The notes below the pieces were generated by a model that was not told where the DNA came from, searched no databases, and saw nothing but the letters and a program-made list of their open reading frames with translations. From assembly GCA_030691385.1 (NCBI GenBank), contig JAUYEI010000039.1:1-34163 (forward strand): a DNA stretch of 34,163 bases. The letters run 5' to 3'. Positions 17,220-25,597 of this stretch are shown piece after piece (position 1 is the stretch's first letter; every line of letters begins with the position of its first letter). The position numbers and the translations under genes were made by a program. The stretch comes from Azonexus sp. Its GTDB lineage: Bacteria; Pseudomonadota; Gammaproteobacteria; Burkholderiales; Rhodocyclaceae.

Positions 17220-18101
17220 TCAGGAAATACCGGTCACTTCGCCAAAATCCTGAAAACAGAAAATGCTCTCCCCCCCAAGCAAATAGTCGAATGGGTAGCT
17301 AGCGAGACATGAGAAAAAATTTCTGCTTGTTCCCCGCCAGGGGAACAACCAGTCGTCGAGTTCCAAGGTAATCAATGCAGTGCGTCCGACCCACTCGGTA
17401 TTGCTGGCAAAAAGATGTGCTTGCGCTCCCTCGATATCGAGTTTGACAATCAACGGATTGGCGACTCCGGCGATCTCGCATAAATCGTCGATCGTGTACG
17501 CGGAAATTGAGTTCAGAACGTGTGTCTTGCTAAACGCCACCTGGAATGCTGCTGAACCTGAATCAGGATTGACAATGCACAGCGCTCCGGGGCGATCCCA
17601 GATACCTCCTTGGACAAGGGTGATCCTATCACCCAGAACTGCCGTGTTGGAACGAAGAAGTTCAAAGTTGTGTTCGTCTGGTTCAATTGAAACGATTTTT
17701 GCCTTGGGGAACAGTCTGCCAAACCAGAGGCTGCCCAGGCCGATATTGCCGCCGCAATCGATAATGAGCGGAGTTTCACCTCTCTGCAGTGTGTTGCGGT
17801 AATGCTTAAGCAACCGCTCGTACTGGGGGAAACGGGCCAAGTCGTATTGGCGCTGCACCAAGCACTGCCAGAAGGTGGCGCGGTCCGCCTGGGTGTTACG
17901 TAGCTGGATTGTTCCCTGGTAGCCCGGCAGGCTTAGCCGAATGCGCCAGGACGGATCCGGTTTTCCGGCCATTTCGACGGCGAGGAACGCCCGCATGCCT
18001 GATACAAGACCAAATTCCCGCACATAAATTGGGAACTTTTTCAAATAATTAACAGTTGAATAAGCAAGGCCGCGCAATGCGGAAGGCAATTTACTAGTCA
18101 T
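17220..18101 (-). CDS. FkbM family methyltransferase
   Basis: A 293-residue SAM-dependent methyltransferase of the FkbM type. The SAM-binding glycine motif is IIDCGGNIGLGSLWF (113-127), followed by the acidic ribose-binding residue in VSIEPDE (137-143) and the FkbM hallmark IVKLDIEGAQ (218-227). FkbM enzymes O-methylate hydroxyls, often on sugars or glycans; here a methylated sugar in the exopolysaccharide is the natural guess. ATG 18101 overlaps the wzx stop by 4 bp (ATGA), which indicates translational coupling. An upstream in-frame ATG at 18110 is possible, but longer extensions would merely translate the wzx region. The N-terminal ~100 residues are less conserved. Confidence 0.9.
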   Translation of the reverse strand: MTSKLPSALRGLAYSTVNYLKKFPIYVREFGLVSGMRAFLAVEMAGKPDPSWRIRLSLPGYQGTIQLRNTQADRATFWQCLVQRQYDLARFPQYERLLKHYRNTLQRGETPLIIDCGGNIGLGSLWFGRLFPKAKIVSIEPDEHNFELLRSNTAVLGDRITLVQGGIWDRPGALCIVNPDSGSAAFQVAFSKTHVLNSISAYTIDDLCEIAGVANPLIVKLDIEGAQAHLFASNTEWVGRTALITLELDDWLFPWRGTSRNFFSCLASYPFDYLLGGESIFCFQDFGEVTGIS

Positions 18102-19543
18102 CGCACAATCCATAATTTCTTGGTTTTCAGCATCTTGAGCAGTTCCATCCATACTTGATGTTTGACCAGCCATGCAGCTATCAAGAACCCGAGAATGCCT
18201 CCGGGAACGGAAATAACCACGGTAAGAAATATGTCGTGAGAACGCCAACCCGTGGCAAGTACCACCAGCAAAGGCACCAGCCCGGCCCCCACGGCCAACA
18301 TCAGACTCTTGAACCAAACCCTACCCAATGCCACGCCAGTGAATGGAATGAAGCTCCTCGTCAGCCTCAGCCAGAGTAATGCACTGACAAAACTGGTCAC
18401 CGCGAGAAACTGGCTAAGAGTGACCAAGTTGGCGGTAGCTCCGAACACAGTCACCACGAGTACAAGCACTGTGCATTTGCAGGTGACCTTGAGAATCTCT
18501 GTGGCAGCCCCGCGGGCTATCAATGGCGAATAACAAACCCCCGCCGGGATCGAAATCGCGTAAGACAGCGCGAGCCAGCGAGCCGGCTCCACGGCTTCAC
18601 CCCATTGGTCGCCATAGAGTATCCAGATCGCCTGATAGGCCAGAATCCCGACCCCGGTGAAAAACGCCCAGCCCAGGCCGGTTACCAGTTCCATCGCCAG
18701 CAGGAACGACGCTCCCAGATCCTTAGACTCCCGCGATTGCTTGGAAAAATAGGGCAACGCCACAGCATTGACGGCATCGAGCACCAAGCGGTGGAACATC
18801 GTGACCAAACCAATGGCTCTACTGTAGAGCCCCGCTTCGACCATCGATTGAACCTTGCCGAGGATCAATTCCGGGGCACCACCTGCGAACGTGTTCAACA
18901 GGGAGGTAAGAGTCAGCTTGCCGCCAAACGACACGACTTCGGAGATACCCTTCAGGGTGGGCCGCCACGGCCATCGTGGAGGAGCCAGAAGCCAGATGGC
19001 CAGGATGCCAGCCACGGTCGTCAGCAGATTTGCCCAGGCAAGGCTGATTGGCCCCTGGCCAGCCCAAGCCAACCCGATAGCACAACCCGCATGCGCCAAG
19101 GAACCAATGAAGCGAACTGTTGCAATGGTCCCAAAGCGCATGTCACGCGATAGCCAGGCATAGGGGAATGCCAGAAATGGCGTAACGGCGAAATTCAATG
19201 CCAGTACCGCCATGATTTCGCGCATCCGCGGTTCATTGTAGAAAGCAGCAATCGGTAACGCTGCAATCAGCACAACAAGTCCGAGTGCCAACCCCAGCCC
19301 CAACTGGACGGACCAGGTTGCACGAATTCGCTCTTCAGTCAGCTCCTTCTGCTGGACCAGATACTGGCCAGCCCCCATGTCGCGAAAGGTGGCGACGAAT
19401 CCCAACAAAACCATCGTGATGGAATACACACCGATTTCTGCCGGGGAAAGCAGTCGCGCAACAACCATCGACGAAGCTGTGTGCAGAATGAGACCAGAGT
19501 ACCGGTCGAGGAAGGATAGAGCTAATGCTTTTCTTGTGGACAA
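18098..19543 (-). CDS. wzx: Wzx-type polysaccharide flippase (MOP superfamily)
   Basis: A 481-residue polytopic membrane protein with about twelve to fourteen hydrophobic segments and the MOP/Wzx N-terminus ALSFLDRYSGLI, then VVARLLSPAEIGVYSITMV and FRDMGAGQYLVQQ. It should flip undecaprenyl-linked repeats to the periplasmic face. I place the start at TTG 19543 (LSTRKALALSF), because homologues begin near this point and there is no ATG or GTG between it and the far ATG at 19699. Starting at 19699 would add 52 hydrophilic residues and overlap the upstream glycosyltransferase by 94 bp. No strong Shine-Dalgarno is visible, so the start is uncertain. It is coupled to the FkbM gene downstream. Confidence 0.88.
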   Translation of the reverse strand: MSTRKALALSFLDRYSGLILHTASSMVVARLLSPAEIGVYSITMVLLGFVATFRDMGAGQYLVQQKELTEERIRATWSVQLGLGLALGLVVLIAALPIAAFYNEPRMREIMAVLALNFAVTPFLAFPYAWLSRDMRFGTIATVRFIGSLAHAGCAIGLAWAGQGPISLAWANLLTTVAGILAIWLLAPPRWPWRPTLKGISEVVSFGGKLTLTSLLNTFAGGAPELILGKVQSMVEAGLYSRAIGLVTMFHRLVLDAVNAVALPYFSKQSRESKDLGASFLLAMELVTGLGWAFFTGVGILAYQAIWILYGDQWGEAVEPARWLALSYAISIPAGVCYSPLIARGAATEILKVTCKCTVLVLVVTVFGATANLVTLSQFLAVTSFVSALLWLRLTRSFIPFTGVALGRVWFKSLMLAVGAGLVPLLVVLATGWRSHDIFLTVVISVPGGILGFLIAAWLVKHQVWMELLKMLKTKKLWIVR

Positions 19544-19605
19544 GGTGATTTTTTCATTCTGTTGACAGGCAACGGGGTACGAGCGATTTTCCGGATAACG
19601 GCTGC

Positions 19606-20562
19606 TTAGCGCTTCCCGAGCAGCTTCGTTGCGACGATTGGAAGAACCCTGGAGATGACCCAAGGCTCTTGCCTGAGTGCCGAAAAAATCAATCGCCAAT
19701 CAATGTTTTTGCGCTCACTCAATCGATGGAAAAAATCTCGTACTAACGCGTCACGCAAACTGCTGATCCCGGCAACAACGTTACTTTTCTGATGATCGAG
19801 CAATGGATATTCGGCCAGCAAAAGACGGCGAAAGGCCAGTTCATCGACAATCCGGCGAGCATGATTTTCGGTTCCCCAGCCTGAGCCGGCAAAAACATTA
19901 ACTCCTTTACCACACACAACTTCGGTCGCAGACCCAAAAGCAAACCGAGCTCCTCGTAATGCTAGGCCAAGCCAAAACAAGTAGTCCTCTCCAGCCATTT
20001 TGAGATCGTTGCGAAAACGCACATCGGGATACTTGCGTTTGTTGAATACGACGGTAGGCGTCCCAATGACGTTTCCCGAAATAATCTGATCGAACATGTC
20101 CCCACCATAAGCATACAAATTGTCTTGTCCCGCAATAGGTGTGTGATCTGCGGGAACGATCCGGTTGGCGCGGCGAAATGCACTGGTTTCAGCGCCGAGC
20201 TGAAGATGGTCAGCGAAATACACGTCATACCCCACCCGTAGCGCAGTCAAAGCATTTTTGAGATGCAACGGTGACCATTCATCATCTGAATCGAGAAAGG
20301 CGACATACTCAGTATCTCGGGAAACCTTATCCAGTCCAGTATTCCTCGCTCCACCAGGTCCGCGATTGGCTTGCTCGATGATCGTTACAGGGAAGCATGT
20401 TGAACCAATTGCCTCGACCTCTTCTCGCGCAGGAATCGGGGAAGCATCGTCGACAACAATGACGTCTAGCTGATCGATGTCCTGCGATGCGAACACCGAT
20501 TGCAACGCCCTGGCGAGAATTCCCCGCTCTCGCTGAAAATAAGGGATGACAACACTGATCAT
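19606..20562 (-). CDS. Glycosyltransferase family 2
   Basis: A 318-residue GT-A glycosyltransferase. Motifs in order are MISVVIPYFQRE at the N-terminus, DVIVVDDASP (33-42), NRGPGGARNTGLD (66-78) and FLDSDDEWSPLHL (89-101), whose aspartates bind metal and nucleotide sugar, then KMAGEDYLFWLGLAL with the catalytic-base region. ATG 20562 is chosen because the GT2 fold begins there and it lies 5 bp after the stop of the upstream gene (TAG 20568-20570); an in-frame upstream ATG at 20643 would read through the end of that gene. It is predicted to add a sugar to the lipid-linked repeat. The segment SGNVIGTPTVVFNKRK is typical of this subfamily. Confidence 0.92.
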   Translation of the reverse strand: MISVVIPYFQRERGILARALQSVFASQDIDQLDVIVVDDASPIPAREEVEAIGSTCFPVTIIEQANRGPGGARNTGLDKVSRDTEYVAFLDSDDEWSPLHLKNALTALRVGYDVYFADHLQLGAETSAFRRANRIVPADHTPIAGQDNLYAYGGDMFDQIISGNVIGTPTVVFNKRKYPDVRFRNDLKMAGEDYLFWLGLALRGARFAFGSATEVVCGKGVNVFAGSGWGTENHARRIVDELAFRRLLLAEYPLLDHQKSNVVAGISSLRDALVRDFFHRLSERKNIDWRLIFSALRQEPWVISRVLPIVATKLLGKR

Positions 20563-20567
20563 GTCGC

Positions 20568-22289
20568 CTAACCAATGGAGCGAGGTGTCAGGTGGGGGAA
20601 TTCGTGCCTCCCCATCCATTGGGCTAGCATCATCAAAATCCAAACCAGTTCCCCGTAGTAGCCGGGATGCTGCGGCAAATACTCCTTGATCAGACGGTCG
20701 ATGAAATCGCTGCGGACAATGCCGTGGCCACGCAACGAATCCAAAGATTCCAGCGCCAGTCCCCGCAGCCCCGCATGCTCCGTCGCCCAGACCCCGAACG
20801 GCAGACCAAAGCCGTGCTTCTTCTTGGTGATGATCTCCGGCGGTAGGAAATCCTTCAGCGCTTCCTTGAAGAACCAGCGCAGGGTCAGCCCCTTGAGCTT
20901 GAGTTCCGGATCGAGACGCAGCGAGAAATCGACCAGGCGGTCGTCGAGCAGCGGGAAGCCAACTTCCAGTCCGGCCAGGCTGGTGGCCCCCAGCACTTTC
21001 GGCAGATCGTTATCGGCCAGGGTGTATTTCCAGTCGTACCAGAGCATGCGATTGACCAGCGCCTGGCCGTCGCCGGCGCGATAGGTCTCGCGCTGCTGGC
21101 GCAGTGTGTCCTGCGGGTCGACCTGGGCGAGGAACTCCGGCGTCAGCACTTCCCCTAGGCCGAGGCGGGTCAGCAAGTTATACATCTGCATGCGGTCCGG
21201 CATCGGAACGCTGGCCTGCTCGACATAACTGACCACCTTCTTGATGCCGGGAATCTTTCCCGGCAGCGTGCTACCAGTCAATAGCGGTTCGAGCAGGCCG
21301 CGGCGCAGCATGCTGGGAATCTGCTCGTAGGCGCCGAAGACCCGCTGCTTGGCGTAGCGGGTATTGCCGCCGAACAGTTCGTCGCCGCCATCGCCGGCGA
21401 GGATCCGGGTCATGCCGGCTTCACGCGCCGCCTGGGCGCAGTAGAAGGCCGGCACGACGGAGGAGTTGCCGAACGGTTGATCGTAGGAGGCGGCGACTTC
21501 GGGAATGCTACGTACCAGGTCGTCCGGGGTCACGTAGTACTCATGGTGCTCGGCGCCGAAGTGACGTGCGGCGATGCGGGCGTACTCCATTTCGTCATAG
21601 CCGGCCGCCTCGAAACCGATGGAAAAAGCCCGTGCCGGTTGCCCGGTGACTTCCCGCAGCAGCCCGGCCACCGTCGAACTGTCGGTGCCGCCGCTGAGGA
21701 AGCAAGCAGTAGTGTCGCCATCGAGCCGGTCGCGAACAGCATCGAGCAGGATCTGGCGGAATTCGGCTTTCAGTTCACCGAGCGGTGCGCGCCGCTTTTC
21801 GCTGAAATGCGGCTTCCACCACGGCGCGACTGTAAGGTGGCCGTTTTCGAACAAGGCGTAGTGGCCGGCCGGCAGGCGAAAAACATCCTTGAACACCGTC
21901 CGCGGCGCCGGAATCATATGGAAGTAGAGGTAATCGTAGAGCGCCTGGGAATCGAGTTCGCCATCCGGATCGGCCAGTTCGTCAGCCCGTTCGGCAACCA
22001 GCAGTTGCCCATCCGTGATCCGGTAGCACAGGGAGCGGATAGCAAAACGGTCGGTGGCAAGAAAGACACCACCGTCCGGCGTGGGAATGGCCACGGCGAA
22101 ATCGCCTGAGACCTCCAAGGGAGCTGCTATCCCGGCCCGGCTGAAAGCCTCGCTCCATCCCGTCAGATAGCCCCTGTCGCCGGCTATCTGCTGCAGTTCA
22201 GGATGCTTGAAGCGGAAAGCGCCGCTACTAAAGGATGATCTGAAATCAGCGGGTTCGAGTTCGCGCAGGATTGTGTTCATTGTAATCAC
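20568..22289 (-). CDS. Asparagine synthase-like protein lacking the glutaminase cysteine
   Basis: A 573-residue homologue of asparagine synthetase B. Its N-terminal half keeps the glutaminase-fold landmarks (SGDFAVAIPTPDGG 61-74, LATDRFAIRSLCYR 77-90), but the protein begins GTG/ATG then Ile or Asn; there is no Met-Cys start, so the nucleophile for glutamine hydrolysis is absent. The synthetase domain looks intact: PPi-loop FLSGGTDSS (197-205) and AGDGGDELFGG (298-308). It could use free ammonia, or, like beta-lactam synthetases, adenylate a carboxylate for intramolecular or amine attack; which is unknown. GTG 22289 overlaps the upstream stop; ATG 22280 is an alternative. Neither has a clear ribosome binding site, which favours coupling. 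It is better called asparagine synthase-related than asnB. Confidence 0.88.
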   Translation of the reverse strand: MITMNTILRELEPADFRSSFSSGAFRFKHPELQQIAGDRGYLTGWSEAFSRAGIAAPLEVSGDFAVAIPTPDGGVFLATDRFAIRSLCYRITDGQLLVAERADELADPDGELDSQALYDYLYFHMIPAPRTVFKDVFRLPAGHYALFENGHLTVAPWWKPHFSEKRRAPLGELKAEFRQILLDAVRDRLDGDTTACFLSGGTDSSTVAGLLREVTGQPARAFSIGFEAAGYDEMEYARIAARHFGAEHHEYYVTPDDLVRSIPEVAASYDQPFGNSSVVPAFYCAQAAREAGMTRILAGDGGDELFGGNTRYAKQRVFGAYEQIPSMLRRGLLEPLLTGSTLPGKIPGIKKVVSYVEQASVPMPDRMQMYNLLTRLGLGEVLTPEFLAQVDPQDTLRQQRETYRAGDGQALVNRMLWYDWKYTLADNDLPKVLGATSLAGLEVGFPLLDDRLVDFSLRLDPELKLKGLTLRWFFKEALKDFLPPEIITKKKHGFGLPFGVWATEHAGLRGLALESLDSLRGHGIVRSDFIDRLIKEYLPQHPGYYGELVWILMMLAQWMGRHEFPHLTPRSIG

Positions 22290-23068
22290 GCAATTGAGCC
22301 AGCCATGGCTGACGGTTTCGAGAAAAGGACGTGGATCCAGTTACCGCGCGGCTCGACAAAACGCGCTTGCAGACTGTTGAGCACGAAGGCCAGGCGGGTG
22401 GCGATGCGTTGCACAGGCGTACGGGCTGCAGGGGAACCGATCGCACTACCGCAGTGCACGCAAGCCTCGTCCTGCCGCCAAGTGCCGAACGGGTTGCCTG
22501 CATAGTCGAGCAGCGCCGCCGAGAGCCAGTTGGTGCTTTCGACGGTCGTGCCGACGAAACTGGATTTCTCCCAGATCAGCGCACCGAACAGTGAGCGCAG
22601 ATGGGCTTCATCAAAGCTGCTGACATGCCCCCAAGGCGGATTGCTCTTGCCACAGTGCTGGCAGGTGGTGCGCCCGCTGCGCAGATCCTGACGATATGGG
22701 ACGCCGATCACCACCTGGCCCCTGGCTACCCGGGAGATTTCGCTGCAGGCCGTGGCCAGCAGATGCTCGGGAATATGCTCGAGGACTTCGGCACATAGGA
22801 CGGCATCGAACTGGTTGTCTTCGAACGGCAGACAGGTGACGCTGCCGGCCACAGGATCGATGGCCGGATGCTCGACCTGGGGACGTTCGAGATCCAGCGC
22901 AACGACCCGCTCGAACCGCTCGACCAGTATCTTGGCCAGATAACAGTCACGAGCACCGATATCGAGAGCGCGAACTCCCGTCGCGGGCAGGAGCGTGAAA
23001 AGGTCGGCAACGCGCTTTTGCTCAGCGGGACTGGCGCGATATTCGGTTAGATTGGAAGACACATTCAT
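22286..23068 (-). CDS. Class I SAM-dependent methyltransferase with zinc-knuckle-like cysteines
   Basis: A 260-residue Methyltransf_11-type enzyme. SAM motif I is ALDIGARDCYLAKIL (34-48), the acidic residue is in VVALDLE (55-61), and FDAVLCAEVLEHIPE (87-101) is the classic motif II. Two CxxC pairs, CQHCG (136-140) and CVHCG (203-207), could bind a structural zinc. The target may be a sugar, a lipid carrier or a small molecule. An AAAGGGGG lies immediately upstream (23070-23077), close to ATG 23068; GTG 23062 would have more usual spacing. The protein ends in an overlap with the asparagine synthase-like gene, so the two are likely co-translated and may act on the same glycan. Confidence 0.85.
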   Translation of the reverse strand: MNVSSNLTEYRASPAEQKRVADLFTLLPATGVRALDIGARDCYLAKILVERFERVVALDLERPQVEHPAIDPVAGSVTCLPFEDNQFDAVLCAEVLEHIPEHLLATACSEISRVARGQVVIGVPYRQDLRSGRTTCQHCGKSNPPWGHVSSFDEAHLRSLFGALIWEKSSFVGTTVESTNWLSAALLDYAGNPFGTWRQDEACVHCGSAIGSPAARTPVQRIATRLAFVLNSLQARFVEPRGNWIHVLFSKPSAMAGSIA

Positions 23069-23125
23069 TCCCCCTTTGCATAGTTAATCAAGAACACCGG
23101 TATCCGGCCCAACGATCTTATAGAG

Positions 23126-25543
23126 CTAATGCCCATTTCCCACTCCCTTCATTTCATGCTTGTCGGCCGCCAGCGAGGACAGGGCCAACATCAGCAACAG
23201 ATAGTAGACCAGCGCCAGCCTCGGTACATCTATCAGGCTGTCAAACATGCCGACCACCAGAAAACCGATGATCGCAGCCGACAGGTAGGGCGCGAGTTCG
23301 TGCTGTCGGGCCTTGCCCAGGTTTAGGCGCCACAGGGCGCCGGCAGTCAGCAGCAGGAACAGCGCCAGACCGACGTAGCCTTGATCGAACAGCACATTGA
23401 CCAGGATGTTTTTCGCATGCCACGGCATGTGGTCGCGGTCGCTGCTGAAGAACCAATGCTGCATGTCGTTGCTGAAATCGCCGTTGGCCAGCAGCGGCTC
23501 GCCGCCCGGGCCGGCCAGCGCCACGTCGTCGATTTCTGCTACCCCGCTCTGGTTGCCGATGGCCAGCGAGAACATCTTGATCCGCGTGGCATACCACGGG
23601 CCACCGCTCAGCACCGGGCCGGCCAGCTTGATGCTGGCGGATTGCCAGCCGCCCTCGCCGGCTTTGGCGCTCGCCCTGCCAATGGCGCAGCCGGCCACGT
23701 AGAGCAGGTGTTTTTCGCAGACCTCGACATGGATGCTGACATCCGTCTTGGCACGGATTTTCAGCGTCACCTCAAACGGCCCGGCTGCGGCAAAATCCAG
23801 ACGCTGCGAAACCCGAAGGACATCGCCGAAGCTCATCGGATGCCGGGCACCGACCAGCGACAGCCAGGCTCCATCGCCTTCCCTGATGATCTGGTAGGTA
23901 CCGGGGAACTTGCTGTCCGGGATGGCGAAAAAGTAATTGGCCGGGTAACGCCCGAGACCCTTGCCGAAGGCGTGATCGAGTGGCGTCTGCAGCATCGACA
24001 GACTCAGGTTCCAGTGATCGAAACGGCCGTCGAGATCCTTGGACGAGGTCGAGAAACGGTCGCCCATGTAGCCGCCGCCGATGAATACCGCGATCACCGC
24101 GCTGACTGCAACCGCCGCACTCATGAAGGTGCCCTGCCAGGGCAGCTCGTTGGGCCACGCCGGCCGGGCCGAGAAAACGCTGCCCAGCGCGACGGCGAGC
24201 ACGACAACGAGGGCGCCGAGCATGCCCCACAGCGCATCGCTGCCGCCCCAGTGATCTGCAACATTGGCGGCGCTGACCAGCAGCACGAAGAAACCGGCGG
24301 CACAGTAGAGGCGCCGGTTGCCCTGCCGCCCTTGCAGCCGCCCGCCGCGCGGCCAGAGGAGGAACAGTAACAGCGCCGCGAAGACGGCGAAATGTAGTAT
24401 GTAAGACCCCTTGGGCAGAAAGCCGGCGAGCAGCACGAGCAGGCCGCCGAGCATCATGCCGAGCACGCCGCCGGCCACTAGCTGGATGGCAGCGATGCCG
24501 CGCAGCGCCTGCGGCAGCACCAGGGCCACCGCGACGACGCCGAGCAGCGCCATCAGCCCGCGATAGCCGCCGCTGAAAAAAACCAGGCCGGCCATGGTGG
24601 CCAGCAGTAGCAACGCAATGCCCCAGCGCAGCGGACTCCAGGCCTGCCGCTCCAAACCTTGCCCAGCAGCACCGGCATGCGTTCGCGTCTGCCAGGCCAG
24701 CAGCGGCAAGGCCACGATCAGCGCGAGGTAGACGCCGCGCGAGAAGGTGGTCAGCGCGGCATAGGCGGCGATTACGATCAACGCGAGGGACAACGCGTGC
24801 TGCGCCGGCGTCCGGGCATGGCGCAGAGCCCAGATGGCGAACGGCATGGTCAGTAGCAGCCAACCGTCGAGGGCAGCGCCGCCGACATGCATTTCCCAAA
24901 AAAGCGCCGTCGAGCGGTAGTCACTGGAAAAGTTGAGCAGATCGGTAAAGGCCAGGCGCTCCCAGAGCGCGGCCAGCGAAGCTGTGCCTAAACCTATAAC
25001 CAGACCCAAGGCGAGCTTGTTGCTAGCCTGGTTGGCCGGGTGGCCCTGCAGGCGATTGAGCAGCGGCACCAGCAGCAGTGCCAGAAAGAAGCTTTTGCCA
25101 ATTCGGATGCTATTCATCGGCCCGTCGTAGCCCTGATACCAGCCGAAGACGAATCCTCCGGCATCGGCAAAGCCGCGCGCCATCGAGACCAGCAGCGACA
25201 GCGCCATCAGCGCCGCCAGGCCAGTCAGCAGCCAGGCGCGACGCGGCGAAGAGGCTGGCGGGCCGTCGACCAACATCCGGGCATAGCCGCCGCCGGCCGT
25301 TGCCAACACCAGCATGTCGACTTCCTCGAAGCTCAGCCAGCCGGTCCACGGGGCCAGGCCGATGACCGGCAGCAGCGCCGGAATGATGACCAGAAGCCAG
25401 GCCGGCCGATGGAAGGCCAGCGCACTGGCGGCAAGAAAAAGGACGGGCGCGGCGAACGACCCGAGCGGGTAGTGCCATGCCAGGATGCCGCCGGCAGCAA
25501 GAGCGGCCACGGCTATCAGCAGGTCGCGCGCACGGCTCAGCAT
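23126..25543 (-). CDS. Large O-antigen ligase/Wzy-like membrane protein with inserted periplasmic beta domain
   Basis: An 805-residue inner-membrane protein with about twelve to fourteen hydrophobic segments in residues 1-490 and one more near 723-740. TTFSRGVYLALI (265-276) is the conserved SRG region of the WaaL/Wzy superfamily. The long periplasmic loop after residue ~495 begins with GDRFSTSSKDLDGRFDHW, as in other members, then holds about 150 residues rich in beta strand (roughly 555-705, e.g. FEVTLKIRAKTDVSIHVEV, LLANGDFSNDMQHWFFSSD) that look like a carbohydrate-binding jelly-roll. The presumed catalytic-type His709 follows in PWHAKNILVNVLFDQG. Most O-antigen ligases are 400-450 residues, so this is an enlarged version. 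It is probably the polymerase or ligase for the repeat made by the minus-strand operon. Confidence 0.85.
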   Translation of the reverse strand: MLSRARDLLIAVAALAAGGILAWHYPLGSFAAPVLFLAASALAFHRPAWLLVIIPALLPVIGLAPWTGWLSFEEVDMLVLATAGGGYARMLVDGPPASSPRRAWLLTGLAALMALSLLVSMARGFADAGGFVFGWYQGYDGPMNSIRIGKSFFLALLLVPLLNRLQGHPANQASNKLALGLVIGLGTASLAALWERLAFTDLLNFSSDYRSTALFWEMHVGGAALDGWLLLTMPFAIWALRHARTPAQHALSLALIVIAAYAALTTFSRGVYLALIVALPLLAWQTRTHAGAAGQGLERQAWSPLRWGIALLLLATMAGLVFFSGGYRGLMALLGVVAVALVLPQALRGIAAIQLVAGGVLGMMLGGLLVLLAGFLPKGSYILHFAVFAALLLFLLWPRGGRLQGRQGNRRLYCAAGFFVLLVSAANVADHWGGSDALWGMLGALVVVLAVALGSVFSARPAWPNELPWQGTFMSAAVAVSAVIAVFIGGGYMGDRFSTSSKDLDGRFDHWNLSLSMLQTPLDHAFGKGLGRYPANYFFAIPDSKFPGTYQIIREGDGAWLSLVGARHPMSFGDVLRVSQRLDFAAAGPFEVTLKIRAKTDVSIHVEVCEKHLLYVAGCAIGRASAKAGEGGWQSASIKLAGPVLSGGPWYATRIKMFSLAIGNQSGVAEIDDVALAGPGGEPLLANGDFSNDMQHWFFSSDRDHMPWHAKNILVNVLFDQGYVGLALFLLLTAGALWRLNLGKARQHELAPYLSAAIIGFLVVGMFDSLIDVPRLALVYYLLLMLALSSLAADKHEMKGVGNGH

Positions 25544-25597
25544 TTCGTCGCCTCGGCGACGATTGCGGCAAGCGGCGCGACGACCGGTGTCATGGCT

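Noticed and set aside
23381..24899. Long frames on both strands within the polymerase gene (329 and 375 codons)
   Set aside because: They are arginine-, glutamine- or alanine-rich shadows produced by high GC; the 805-residue membrane protein accounts for the region.
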